In this document: positions 1 through 11,258 of the stretch, in pieces | Position numbering within the stretch: position 1 is the first letter of the stretch | How the letters are laid out: each line of letters starts with the position of its first letter | Assembly (NCBI GenBank): GCA_008694505.1 | Contig: VZDJ01000052.1 | Span: 7,997,955-8,061,954, forward strand | Length of the DNA: 64,000 nucleotides | Direction: 5' to 3' | From: Cyanoderma ruficeps | Taxonomy: Eukaryota > Chordata > Aves > Passeriformes > Timaliidae | The notes under the pieces: generated by a model | The model's input: the letters and a program-made list of their open reading frames with translations, nothing else | The model's database searches: none | What the model was told of the DNA's origin: nothing | Position numbers and translations under genes: made by a program

Positions 1-82
1 ACAGACAGGATAGGCTGGTACAGGTGATTTTCAACTACAAGAGAAGAGATTTGTATCAGATCTTGGGAAGAAGTTCTTTACT

Positions 83-267
83 CTGAGGGTGGTGAAGCAG
101 AGAAGCAGGTCAGCCAGGGGGCTGCCCCATCCCTGGAGGTGTGCAAGGCCAGGTTGGATGGGGCTTGGAGCAATATGGTCTAGTGGAAGGTGTCCCTGCC
201 CACGGCAGGGGGGTGGAACAAGACTATTTTTAAGGTCCCTTCCTAATCATTCCATGATTCTATGAAC
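83..267 (+). mobile_element. CR1 LINE 3' fragment
   Basis: This is the 3' end of a chicken-repeat-1 non-LTR retrotransposon in plus orientation. It shows the usual CR1 tail: a 'cctggaggtgt' block, a 'ggtgtccctgcc' block, 'aggtcccttcc', and the terminal 'ccatgattctatga'. It lies in the UGP2 intron after exon 3 and is antisense to the gene. It is 5'-truncated and carries no open frame. Confidence 0.85.
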
Positions 268-3200
268 CCTTCAAACCTGTTTCCAAAGCTGAAGATTAAA
301 AAGATATTCAGCTTTTGAGTAAGGGCATAACATTCACTCTTTTCCTCCTTTCCTTCACCTCACTGAGGTGACAACCTGAGCTGCAGACAAGAACCCAACC
401 ACTGGGGAAGAAAAGAAAAAACAAAGGCTCTAACAGACACCTCCTTTCACACTCACATTGCTTCAGATGCTCTCTTTACATCCCAGGTGAGGCTTTGCAT
501 TGCTGCCCTGAGGTTAACTCGATCACTGCAGTTCTCCCAGAGGCCTCCCAGCAGGACTTTTCCTATTGCCTCCAACTCAAACAAACAGATTGCTGTAATC
601 TACATGGAGGGGATTAAGTTACACTTGCCATGTTCACATTCTTTACCTCCTCTCCCTGTTAACTGGCACTCCCAGTGTACTTTCTTCTCTGGAGACTGTA
701 ACAGTAATGGGTCCTAACTACTGGAGCTATCACTGCAAGCCTTGGGACATAGGAAAGCAAAGCATCTGGAAGGAAAAAACAAGTCAGAGGTTTACCAAAA
801 TAGTGTGAAATGGGTTCAGTCTTCTCTTACTGTCATCAGTATAAGTTGTTACACTGAAAACACTGAGGTCAGTGGTGAAATCTCCCATTGCAGAGAAAAC
901 CAGGAATACTACAAAGCAATGATTTCTGTTTCAATTTACTGACAGGAGCCTTTACCTGTCTTCAGGAAGAAGCAGAAGCTACACTCAGAGAACAAATACA
1001 ACACAGGATGACCTACAGAAGTCTGATCAGAAATTCTGTTTCTGCCCCACACAGTCCCTTGGCACTGGGCAAAAGCCTGAAACACTCTTCCCCACCTAAA
1101 AGACAAAGCCCATAAATCCAATAAACTATTAATGAACTTTTTTAAGCTGCTAAATAAATTAAAACAAAGCAACAAACCCACACTTTGGCAGATTTTTTGT
1201 GTGTTTACAGATACACACGTATGTCTGTGTGTTTATACACAGAGGCACATGGATATCTCAACATATGCTTTTTGCTCCGCTAGGGATCAGCTGAAGATTC
1301 TATTTGCCAGAAATCCCAGCAGCAAAACAATTCTCCAAAACAATCACAGGCAAATACATTCACACTGCAGAGAATTTGATGCTTTTTAGGCCATGATCCT
1401 TGCAGTGTGAGATTCTCCAAGCAGCCAAGCACCTCACCACCTCAGAAAACAAGGCCATTCCTACAGGCAATTATAAATCACTTGCAAGATTACCAGCAAA
1501 CATTCCTTCTATACACCAACCCCTGTGCTGTTCTAACGAGAGCAGGAGGAGAATATGCTCTGAGGTTTTATAGGTAGGAGAAGAAAACTCAGTGGGAACT
1601 GAACAGATGCACTCTAACAAATTATGTGTTCACAGATGGATACCTGTCCCAAAGAACTCAGTACTGCAGCCCTTCAAAAGTTATCCCTCTTTACCCTTTC
1701 TAAAAGCTCATGCTGTTCTTACCCATTCTAGCTAGACTAGTAATTCTGAAATTCTGGTCTTTAGGAGATCAACTTTTATTCAATAATTCCACAAGTCATA
1801 CTCCTCAGCAAAGGAACAAACTGGGAGGAGGTCCCTTGGAATGTGTCTTATGAGGAACCCTTTTCATTTTCCACAGTATGTCCCTGATGTGACTGATACA
1901 TTACGAAGTAGGAAGTGGATACAGAAGGGAGAGAAATAGAAATCTTATTGTCAGCAAAAAGGAGGAAAAAAAATAGGAGAAATTTAACTTTGCTCTCAGT
2001 TTTCATAAGTGCTCAAACCCTCCTCCTGTCAGATCAGGAAGTCCAAGTATCCCTAAAGAAAGGGGTGTTTACTAAGAAGTGAAGAAGGCCTAGAAGGAAG
2101 TTTGTTTGCAGATATTTTGCCCTAGCTCTCTTCTGTGGCACTCACCAAGCATGATTACTTGACTTAGAGTTCATGTTAGGAAGCAAAATTTTGTTCCCCA
2201 TCAGGCATGCATCTCAGCAAGACCAGAAGAGACCTGCTTTGGCAGAATCCTCACCTTTCCCTCTCTCACCAAAAACTGCCACAGAGCACAGGGACACATT
2301 GGAGAATGAGCAATACAGGCCATAAGGAAAAAGAGAGATAGTCTTTCTAATTCTGCCCTTCTCCACTCAGCCCTCTGTGACCTTTGGTTAGACCTTTCTC
2401 TTAGCTCTTTTTTAGCCCCCAGTCTATTTCAGAGCCTTACCACAACCTCCAGTTTGACATCTGCTCCAGATGTCCAACCTGGGCACTTTCAGACCATTAC
2501 AGAACTTGTCTGTTTTTCCACTGAAGGTGTGCAAAACTCGAAAAACAGACAACAGCTCTTCCTCTCCACAAAGCAGCCATTCACTCACATCAAATTTCTG
2601 TAATTTAATCCCAGGCCTTCTCTTGGCACAGGGAACAGTTTATTCCTTTGATTGCCCTAACTACCTTCTTACATATTTAAAAGACCCAGAGTCTCAGCCC
2701 CCCAACCCTGAAAGAAATCCCCTTTTCTTCAGCCTTCCTTGCAAGTCATCTTATCTAGAACTCCGATTTCCCACCGTGGCCTCTTCATTGAGGGCAGACT
2801 TCTCTCCCCAAAAGCAACACTTCATTCAGTGACACAGTACAGAAAAGAGAGACATCACATGTTTTTTTGAAGTTAAAAGAAAACACTCAACCTTGGAAAA
2901 ACCCTAGACTTGCTCTAAAACAGCATCATTCTTCAGTGCTTTATAGAGCAGCCCTGCATCTGTTCTGGAAGTAACTGGACAGCCTGCCTTTCACGGGAAA
3001 CAGAGCCCCAATTGAGGCACACAGAGAGCCTCAGAGAAACCACAGGCCTGGGAGCACACAGAGCTCCTGCAATATGCCAAGATCACCACGCTGGGAAAAG
3101 CAAGAATTTGTAGCACAGCTACGCCATTCGTTAGACCAGAGTCAAAGGACAGCCCCAGGCCGCCGATGAATCAATAAAATGAGGTTAGGTTTAATAGGAA

Positions 3201-3841
3201 GTGTTTGTTTCAGTACTAAACAGCGCTGAAAAAATACATAGTGCTTTTTCAGCAGCAGCTCAGGTTACAGGTTATAAGTTACAACAGCACAGACAACATT
3301 AGAAAAGCAGGCTCCAAAACCCCCCACAGCCAACTCCTTGTTTCAGATCCCTCACTTCTGCAGGTTACAGGAGTTGCTAAATGAGCTCTATTACCCAGCC
3401 CACTTGCCATATGTCCCTTTCAAATTATTAAACATAAAGGATTGCTGGAAATAGTCTCATCTGAGCCTTCTTCTACAGGCAGGAGGGAAATGGGAACAAC
3501 AAGGGCTCTCCCTGCTTCCCCTCTAACACAAGTTTACTCCAGAGAAGGTACCAAATGGTGAGGTGGCATCTGTCCCATTTTGGTCCCCTGCTCCCAGAGC
3601 AGCTAACAAAATAATACCAAAGAACTTGACACATATGGTAAGCAGAACCTGATGTTCAGGAAGACATACAGCATATGTCAACAAATAATTATTTCTTAGT
3701 TAGAACCCAAAGTGTTGTCCTACGTGGTTTTACAGAACCGTGGCAGACAGACCCATTCCACGGGTGAATACATCCCTTCTGCCTTAAGTAGCAATTATCA
3801 GTTTTATTTTCCTTACAAACTGTCACTTAATCACAACTTAC
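268..3841. other. UGP2 intron 3 (partial), no other gene seen
   Basis: The stretch lies downstream of UGP2 exon 3 on the minus strand and runs off the left edge. I looked for the next UGP2 exon, which should encode the nucleotide-binding glycine-rich loop around Leu-Asn-Gly-Gly-Leu-Gly, and did not find it, so it must lie outside the window. No RNA gene, long open frame or clear transposon was seen apart from the CR1 piece at 83-267. Confidence 0.7.
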
Positions 3842-3949
3842 AGAATCTTCTGGAGGTCTCTGAATCTTCCCCCAGTCCACAGATGGTCCCTTTTCTTGTA
3901 GGAATCTATGAAATAGCTTCTTAAATCCTTCCAGGTCCTTTTTAGTGTG
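3842..3949 (-). CDS. UGP2: UGP2 coding exon 3
   Basis: The exon has 108 bases, 36 whole codons and phase 0 at both ends. It begins His-Thr-Lys-Lys-Asp-Leu after a TTTGTAG acceptor and ends Arg-Pro-Pro-Glu-Asp-Ser before a GTAAGT donor. The core RFLQEKGPSVDWGKI is nearly invariant in vertebrate UGP2. Confidence 0.96.
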
Positions 3950-6900
3950 CTACAAAGAAGAAATGCATTAGTTAATGCTGCTATTCAATGCACACCTACT
4001 CAATCACAGAAGCATTTCTACAAATTGATGTACAGTCTATCCACGAGAGTAATTTCATTAGCACTGAAGTAGACATGGTAAACTTTAGGTAAAATTCCAC
4101 AAGTTAGCAAAAGCCCATTTTCACTCAGACTACAAAACCTACTTGGATACCTACACAACAAGTCTTTTGTCAAAATCATAACCATTACAATTTGGCCCAA
4201 CATTTAAGATAACACCTTCACCCTCCCTTTCTGTAATCCACTGAAGATTACACAGAACCTCTAATAACTAAAGATGATTAAACACTTAATAACTCTGTCA
4301 CCCGGTCTAGAGGGAGCTGAAAGTCTCCTACTGACATTGTATCCTGGCTACTCTTCCACACAGGATCAGAGCACGTCCTAAAAACAAGGAAACCTGTGAT
4401 TTATCTCCTTTCTGAGAGTTGCCTCAGTGTCCTGCACCCCATTTCTCATGGCCTGAGCAGCACCCACCCCGTGCTCCTTACCTCTATCTCATTTGAGTGT
4501 GCGGTGGCAAGGATCTTATCGAGTTCTACTTTCATGGAATACTCCAGCTCCTGCCGAATGACTTCCTGAAACTGTGAGGAGCCAGCTTGAGACATTGCTT
4601 GGCTGAAATCTTCAAAAAAAACAAAAGAAAAATATTTTTTAAAAAGAAGCTTATTTAGACTACAATTAGCCTTCGATTTTCTTTAAAAAGACTGATAAAC
4701 TCATAAAACCTAGTCTTGTTTTATCACTGTGCTAGCATTCCAGGAATCTGAAGTTTGTTTGTTCCTGGTTACTTGGGGAATAGATCTTAAACTGGGCCCA
4801 AAGAATAATAACCTTTCCTTCAAAACCACCCCAAAGGACCAATGGTCCACCTCAAGAAGCACCCAAAAATCTGCAGCACTGCACTTTTTTGCTAGAGAAG
4901 TCACATCCTAGCGCATCAACGCGCTTTAGCAAGCAGAAGTGTGAAAAAAAAAGCATTTTCTTAGTGAAGAGTTATGCAGAACATTGTGATTGAAGGTATC
5001 CCTCTGTTCCACGAGCAAATAAAAACACAGGCTTTAATTATTTATACAGTGCACTTTCACAGGATCTTCTGTTTGTTCCAGCAAACATTCCCTTACTTTG
5101 CCACGAGTATTTTCACACTGCAGCATGCACTTGAGTTACTAAGCAACCTAGAAAATTGGGCTGTCTATCACTTCAGCATTTGTTTTGTTTTTGAAAGTGA
5201 TAAACTCCACAAACGCGAAGAAGAGTAAACACACAAATATTCTGTGAAGTCCACCCTGCAGAAAGAACCGGGAGAGAACACGACTTTATTTTCCAACAGA
5301 AAGCATTGGAAGCGAGCGTATTCTCAAAAGACATTCTGAGTATGTTCTCTAAAGACCTCAGTTAATTTAATTTCTGCCAAATCCCTTGAGTGATCACTTC
5401 CCTGTAACACAGAGAGTGATGTATTGCCAAATATAGCTGGATTTTAGAAACACCCTGAATGCTAGTGCAAAAAAGGGACAGGAGGGAACTTCACAAGTGA
5501 ACAGAGCGACACTGACAGAAAACATTGTTAGAAGAGGAACCTGCATTTAAAGTCTACTTATTGAGAACAGGCATTAAAAGGCTCTTCTATTGAGAGTGTC
5601 TAAGAAAGCCAGAGACGGTTCATTTTTAATGCAATTTTATTTTCTTTTTCTAAGCAAAGTATTCCACAGCCTCAGCCTCAGTGACAGTATCTAATCCTTG
5701 CTTTGAAGCCCACAGAAGCCATTTTCCTGACTGCACTGTTTTGCAGGTAGGGGAGGGAGAGAGGAAAAAAAAAAAGAAAAAAAGACAGACAAGTGCTGCA
5801 GTGCACATAGTATGTTTGGTGCAACACGGGAAAACACCAGCTCAAGATGAACAGTACACTGAACAATAGGTCCCTTTTTCAATCAAATGCTTCATTTAGT
5901 AGTAAAAGCAGGTAAGAGCTGAAAGCCTGTCAGGCGTTATCTTTCCGGGTCAAATGTGTGAAAACACAGGCAGCTCTCCACCAGGAAGCACTTTTTCCTA
6001 CAGAAAAACAAGGAGGTCTGTACCAGCTTCGTGCTTAGCACCAAACTGCCACAAGTGCTCCCTCCATTCCTGCCCTTTGGGGTGATGCACAGGGAAACAA
6101 CTGCCAGGAGATGCTTTCATGTGTTTCTAATCCTGCAACGTGTTATAATACACCGTGTTGAAATAATGCTGCTGCTACAGCAACAACAGTGGCCATGTCT
6201 CACTCCTGGCAGGCCTGTAAAACACCTGAACCTCCCAGTGTGATGTAACACACCTCGTAAGGAACTCAGCAAACCCCAAGCCTCAGCAGAGACCTTCAGT
6301 CGTGTGTGGAACACACTGGGGCTGAGGAAGTAGGAATGTAAGTAGAAAAAGTTTGTTTTACTCATATTAGCCAAAAGACTTGTGTCTCCACCAGGAAAAA
6401 AAAAAAGACTAAGCAACATCACAAACAAATCGAGATAAAAAGGCATCATAACGTAAATCTATGACAATGTCCTAGTTTAGGGATCTTTTTCCTTTTTCTG
6501 TAATATTCTAAGTTCTTCACAAAATGAATGAGTAAACGCTAAACACATTTGATCCCCAACATCCTCTCAGGAAAGCAAAGCAGACCTGTTGCTTTTTCCA
6601 ACAGCAGGCACCAGGCATGCAGAGCAGCAGCTGGAGAGGACAGCTCTTGCTCAACCATCAGCAGCGGGGGGTATTTAGGCTTTCCATTTAACATTTATTA
6701 ATTACTGCCACCCCTCGGCCTCATCCAGACCCAGTGTGTCAGGACATGGTGGCTCAGGCAGAGCATTGCTAGTGCTGTTAGTCCAATTATTATTATTATT
6801 ATTATTNAGGGAAAGAGAGAGGAAGGACATGGCTGGAGTCCATAAAAACATGTGCTTGGTGCAAGAAAAGTATCTACTCTGCATAGGTAAGAATGTGAAT

Positions 6901-9900
6901 ACTGTAACTAAGAGCCCGGGGAAACTGCAAGTGACAGCTCTTCTGCTCTTAACATGCCACCGTGAGAGTGGCTTTGAGGATTTATCTTGGAAATGACCAC
7001 CAAGACTAGGGCTGCACTCTCTAAATGCTCCCCAAAACAGTATTAGTGCATGATATGACTGAACTTGGCTCCAGCGGTTCCCGCAGCCCCTCAGAGTTTT
7101 TGGGAAGGAGGTGGTATTCACACATCTCAGCCTGTGGCTGGCAGAAAGACAACTGCAGTCCTTTAACACAAACTACAGCTGAATTTAACAGCCTGCGTGA
7201 AGATGGATTTCCCTTTTCACTCAGCAGCAACAAGGAAGTTGAAAGGCCAGTGCAACTGCATATCTGAAAGCAGCTCTTTCCTGCAGGCAACTAACATTTC
7301 CTAAGGCCATCATGAAAAGTAGTTACCGTGCCTCTAAAAATCAGATGGGAGGCTGGGGTGCTGGATAATCGCGGGAAGAGATTTCCAAGGACACACGTGA
7401 CCAGAAAACCCCAAATTACGTTAAAAAAGAAATGCCTTTTCCAAGCTATTTCGCAACCGGTGCCTCATATTTCAGCCCAAACCCACTTTTATGAAACCAG
7501 CGTCCCTGAACACTCATCAGAGGTAAGAAAAGGGTGGGATAAGGTAGCGGGAGACTCCTGGGGGACCTGCCCACACAGGAAACGAGCACAGAACAGAAGA
7601 GCATGACTAAATAGCTGGGGCTTGGGAGAACACTTCGCAAAAATGACCACACAGGATATCTGACTTTCATGCCTCTGGTAGAAAGCGTTTCTCCAAGCAG
7701 CAGGGATGGGGCGGTGCTTCAGTCAAGTTCACGGTGGTGTCTGACTGGTGGAGAATTTCACTCCAACCCCTCCTGCCCCCACCCACTGTTATTTCTAGCA
7801 GGCTTTTGTGCTCTGCTCTGACTGCTAACCTGGCCCCTGCCCTCACAGCGTGAGCTACAGCACACAGAAGAGTACTGGCAGGTTTACGACGCCTAATTTC
7901 ATAACTGACGTATGAAAAAAACAAACCACGATATATCAGAGCAAGCAAATAGAAAGGAGGACTTTGTACATTACCAGAAACAATATTATGGGGCAGATCT
8001 CCTCAGGAAAACTGCATAAGAACACAAGAGCGGTCACCTCTTGCTGAGGGGTTTGCACATATTTCCTTTCTGCTGCCCTTCCTCTTACTCTACGTTAAAA
8101 GCAGCAAAAATGTTAAGATTGATTAATTTCATTCATTAACCCGCTCAGAAGAGAACTTCACTGCCTTGGTACTATGTGTACAAGGAGGCAGCACAGGGAG
8201 GGAGTTAGTTGTGGGACAAGCCAGGCAAGAACTTCTCTCATGAAAAAGTAGGGAATCTCTTGGGCTGAGGGTTATGAATTGTGATTACTTTCGCAATCCA
8301 AGTAAGCGTACACAGAGACCTACAGCAGAAAATTATTTAGGTCTCCCTGGAGCCAGACTAGCACATAAAAACCAAGAAGGGTGGCCAGTAAGTAACAACA
8401 CTCAGCTAAACTTTAAATGCTCTCTCCTTGAACTCTGTGCTCAGGGTAGAGCGAATGCCTGAACTTCCAACAATTCCGCTTAAAGTTCAAGGCAATTTTT
8501 ATCTCTGGCAGGGATAAAAGTGTCTTTAAATACCCACAGCATAACGTTTAATGCTAACAAACACTCAATTTTCGAATTGAACATACCCACTCAGCCCCTA
8601 CAAACACTTTCCTACTACTAGAGGCAAAATTTGCCAGCACACGCTGGACTGAAGCATACGTGAAGTGAAACCTTTATGCTCTGACTCTTCTTGACAGATG
8701 AGCACATCAGCCTGAGCTAACTCAGAAATTCGCAACCTAGGAAGCTGTTCCTGCCAGCTGCACACACCAAGAGTTTAGGTGTTCCAGTCAGACACAGCTG
8801 AATTTCCCAGTTTAGCAGATGATCCCCATGCTAAAAATACAACTTGACACGACAATATGTCTTGGTACCATTGGCCTGCCAAAAAAGTATCTAAACAGCG
8901 GATGGTTTTTGGGGTTATTTTTTTTTAAGGCTTTCAGGATTGTCAAATCTCTGGTAATATTTTAAAAGCCAATTATGATCTTTACATAGGTTCCTACAGC
9001 TTTCTGTTTCAGAAATAACACCACTTCTCTGCAAGATGGCTACCTTCAGCAGTGGTCTGAGATAAGCCAATTCCATTTAAAAGAACAATTAGCCAACATA
9101 TTTTCCCAACCAACTTCACAAGGGCTTATCTTGATAACTTTTGGAGGGGCCGGTTGAGCAACAGTGCTGGGAACCCGTTCCTCCTCCAGCTGGCCTGCTT
9201 TCTTGCCCAGATGTCACAGGACATTTGCAGACAGGTGATGCCTTCACACAGCCAGCACTGTCCAGCCCTGGATACCCACTGTGTGAGGGACAGTGATTTC
9301 CCAGAGCCTGCCAAGGCCCTCAGGTGCCTGCAACACCCAAGTTTGCATAGCAAACGACCTACTCGTGCTCCTTCTGCAGGCAGCATTGCATTTGTTGATA
9401 GGCCCGCGTGGATTTATATTAAGGAACCCCATAGGCACGTATTTCATGACCAAAAAAAGCACACCCGCACCACGAGGAATACGGGAAAACAGGCAAAGAA
9501 AACTGCAACGGCAATGCAGCAAAGTAATTTTTCTTCCCAAAAATGACCTCTCTGTGGGCTGCTTCTCCGTTTCCACGGGGAATCCGAAACTCAGACCACG
9601 TACACAGAAACGCTCACACATGCGGAGAGGAGTAAAGGAAGAGTGCCGGAGCCTACCGGGATCGGAAAGCGCCAAAACACACTCAAGCGTCAAAGGGAAA
9701 AAATATATATTAAAAAAAAAAAGGAAAAGAAATTAGAAAGAGAAAAAAAAAGCGAAGACGTTCAACCTCGGCATCCATCCTCCCGCAACTTTAGCAGACG
9801 GCTTGGCGGAGAGAGGGGAGATTTGTGCCGGCGAGGTCCCGCAGGATCCCCCAGCCCCTGGCCGCGCACAGCCCCGGGCGCAGCCCCGCCGTTCGCCCAC

Positions 9901-10098
9901 AGAGCCGAACCGAACCGAGCCGAGCCGGGCCGGCCCCGCCACCGGATCCCGGACAGAGCTCCGGGGCCGCCCGGGCACATCGCAGCCCCCGAGCCACCGG
10001 GAGCGCGGACCCAGCACACAGCGCAGCCCCGCGTACGCACGGCCGGAGGAGCCGAGAAAAACAAAGCGCGTCAGCTTACCTTTCAGGAGAGCCGACAT
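3842..10098 (-). CDS. UGP2: UGP2, UDP-glucose pyrophosphorylase, 5' part (exons 1-3)
   Basis: Partial multi-exon gene with coding parts at complement(3842..3949, 4482..4609, 10080..10098). Spliced, these encode the first 85 residues: Met-Ser-Ala-Leu-Leu-Lys, then DFSQAMSQAGSSQFQEVIRQ, and on through KKLFHRFLQEKGPSVDWGKI. This matches the N-terminal regulatory region of vertebrate UGP2, which is about 508 residues long and makes UDP-glucose from UTP and glucose-1-phosphate in the cytosol for glycogen and glycosylation. Intron phases close exactly (phase 1 after exon 1, phase 0 after exons 2 and 3). The catalytic core, sugar-binding residues and octamerisation domain are beyond the left edge. 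The start at 10098 was chosen because it opens the exon that joins in phase. Met12 in exon 2 is a second start, as in human UGP2. Identification is by recalled similarity to the family; exon edges are read from splice sites. Confidence 0.95.
4482..4609 (-). CDS. UGP2: UGP2 coding exon 2, contains second start Met12
   Basis: The exon has 128 bases. It completes a codon (G|AT, Asp7) split with exon 1 and ends Ser-Asn-Glu-Ile-Glu before a GTAAGG donor. Acceptor is TTTTTTTGAAG. It encodes the SQFQEVIRQELE helix typical of the family. The in-frame ATG at residue 12 has a G at -3 (GCAATGT), a good initiation context, and corresponds to the start of the shorter human isoform. Confidence 0.96.
4610..10079. 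other. UGP2 intron 1
   Basis: Intron of 5,470 bases on the minus strand, GTAAGC donor to TTTGAAG acceptor. It contains a short ATT repeat with an assembly N at 6807 and an A-rich run near 9,700-9,755 just inside the CpG island. No nested gene was recognised; the open frames here are short and show no family features. Confidence 0.8.
6786..6807. repeat. (ATT)n microsatellite ending in an N
   Basis: About seven ATT units in UGP2 intron 1 directly followed by a single N at 6807. The N probably marks an unresolved length of the repeat. Confidence 0.9.
10080..10098 (-). CDS. UGP2: UGP2 coding exon 1 (start codon)
   Basis: The coding part is only 19 bases: Met-Ser-Ala-Leu-Leu-Lys plus one base of the next codon, followed by a GTAAGC donor. 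The start codon has AAA before it, a good context. Human UGP2 also has six residues before the split Asp codon (Met-Ser-Arg-Phe-Val-Gln), so the layout is conserved although the residues differ. The 5' untranslated part continues to the right for an unknown distance. Confidence 0.9.
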
Positions 10099-10809
10099 TT
10101 TCGCGCTTTAATAAATAAACAAACACTTGGGTAAACACGGAGTGCCTCGCTCGGGGGGTTCCGCCCCGCGGCGGGCAGCGAAGGGCCGGAGAGGGGCTGA
10201 CCCCTCCGAGGAGGCTGCGGCGGGAGAGGCGGCGACCCCGGCCTCGCTGGGAGCTCCCGCCCGCCCGCCGCGCTGCCCCTCCGCCGAGCAGTCCCTCCCG
10301 GGCCGGCGGGCGGGCGGCGAACCCCGAGCAATTTAAATTTCATCAATGGAAGAGGCGGACCCGCCGCGCCCCGGGTTTCGCCACCCCCGACCCTCCCCTC
10401 CCCTCCCCGCCGGGCCGGGCCGCCCGCCTCTCCGGGGAGCTCCCGGGCGCGGCTCCTCCCCGCTCCGGGACGCGATGGGACGGGACAGGCCGGGCCGAGC
10501 CGGGCCGCCGGCGGCCGCCCCGCGCTCCGCCAGGCCGAGGGGCGGCCCCGCCCCGCCCCACCGCCGCCCCGGGCCGGGCAGCACCGCAGGGTTCCTCCCC
10601 CGGTCAAGCCCGGGCCGGGCGGTGCCGGCGGCGGCCGCGCCGAACCCACCTCGTCCTGCGGCACCGCGGGCGGGGGGCGGGGACCCGCGTGCCGCGCGCG
10701 CCCCCGCCCACCCCCTCCCCCCGCGGCGGGGGGCGGGGCCCGCGCCCATCCCGGCGGGCCCCTCGCGCGCGCGCCGCCGGAAGTGGGCGGGGCTTGGGCG
10801 CCGTCGTCT

Positions 10810-10834
10810 CCCCCCCCCCCCCCCCCCCNCCCCC
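10810..10834. repeat. Poly-C tract with assembly N
   Basis: A run of C from 10810 broken by one N at 10829. It sits in the UGP2 CpG island about 0.7 kb upstream of the start codon. On the minus strand it is a G-run that could form a G-quadruplex. Its true length is unresolved. Confidence 0.9.
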
Positions 10835-10997
10835 TCACGGTGCCCGCGGTGGCGGCCGCGGAGCGCTCCCGGTGCGGGTCCGGGGAGCGGCGGCTGAACC
10901 CGCTGGAAACGGGGCTCGGGGGGGAACCTGCTCGCCCCACAAATCCCTGGAAGGAGGTTCTAGCCGGGTGGGACTCGGTCTCTTCTCCCTGCGGCAG

Positions 10998-11258
10998 GAT
11001 GAGAGGACGTAGCCTCGAGCTGCGCCAGAGGAGGGTTAGGTTGGACAGTAAGAAGGATTTTTTTTCACAGAAAAGGTGATTAAACGTTGGAATGGGCTGC
11101 CCGGGGAGGTGGTGGAGTCACCGTCCCTGGAGGTGTTTAAGGAAAGACTGGATGAGGCATTCGGCACCACGGTCTGACTCACACCGTGGTGTCCTGTCAA
11201 AGATTGGACTCGGTGACCTCAGAGGTCTTTCCCAACCTGATTGATTCTGTGATTCTGA
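10998..11258 (+). mobile_element. CR1 LINE 3' fragment
   Basis: About 260 bases of CR1 3' end in plus orientation: 'ctgcgccagaggaggg', 'ttaggttggacag', 'ggaatgggctgcccgggga', 'ccctggaggtgtttaa' and the terminal 'gattctgtgattctga'. It abuts the upstream edge of the UGP2 CpG island. No open frame. Confidence 0.92.

Larger units (their letters stand above)
9760..10960. promoter_or_regulatory. UGP2 CpG-island promoter
   Basis: A dense CpG and G+C block surrounds UGP2 exon 1, with many GC-box-like GGGCGG/CCGCCC motifs. The rest of the neighbourhood is AT-rich. Inside it, at about 10,331-10,338, is an isolated ATTTAAAT palindrome 230 bases upstream of the start codon, which could serve as a TATA-like element. 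A C-run with an N (10,810-10,834) lies near the upstream edge. The transcription start cannot be placed from sequence alone. Confidence 0.8.

Noticed and set aside
6465..6485. TGTCCTAGTTTAGGG resembling an ERVL LTR start
   Set aside because: No matching CCAGGACA-type end, TATA or poly(A) signal at LTR distance on either side.
10083..10940. 285-codon minus-strand open frame upstream of UGP2 exon 1
   Set aside because: Low-stop CpG-island sequence passing through the poly-C/N run; Pro/Gly/Arg-rich with no family resemblance.
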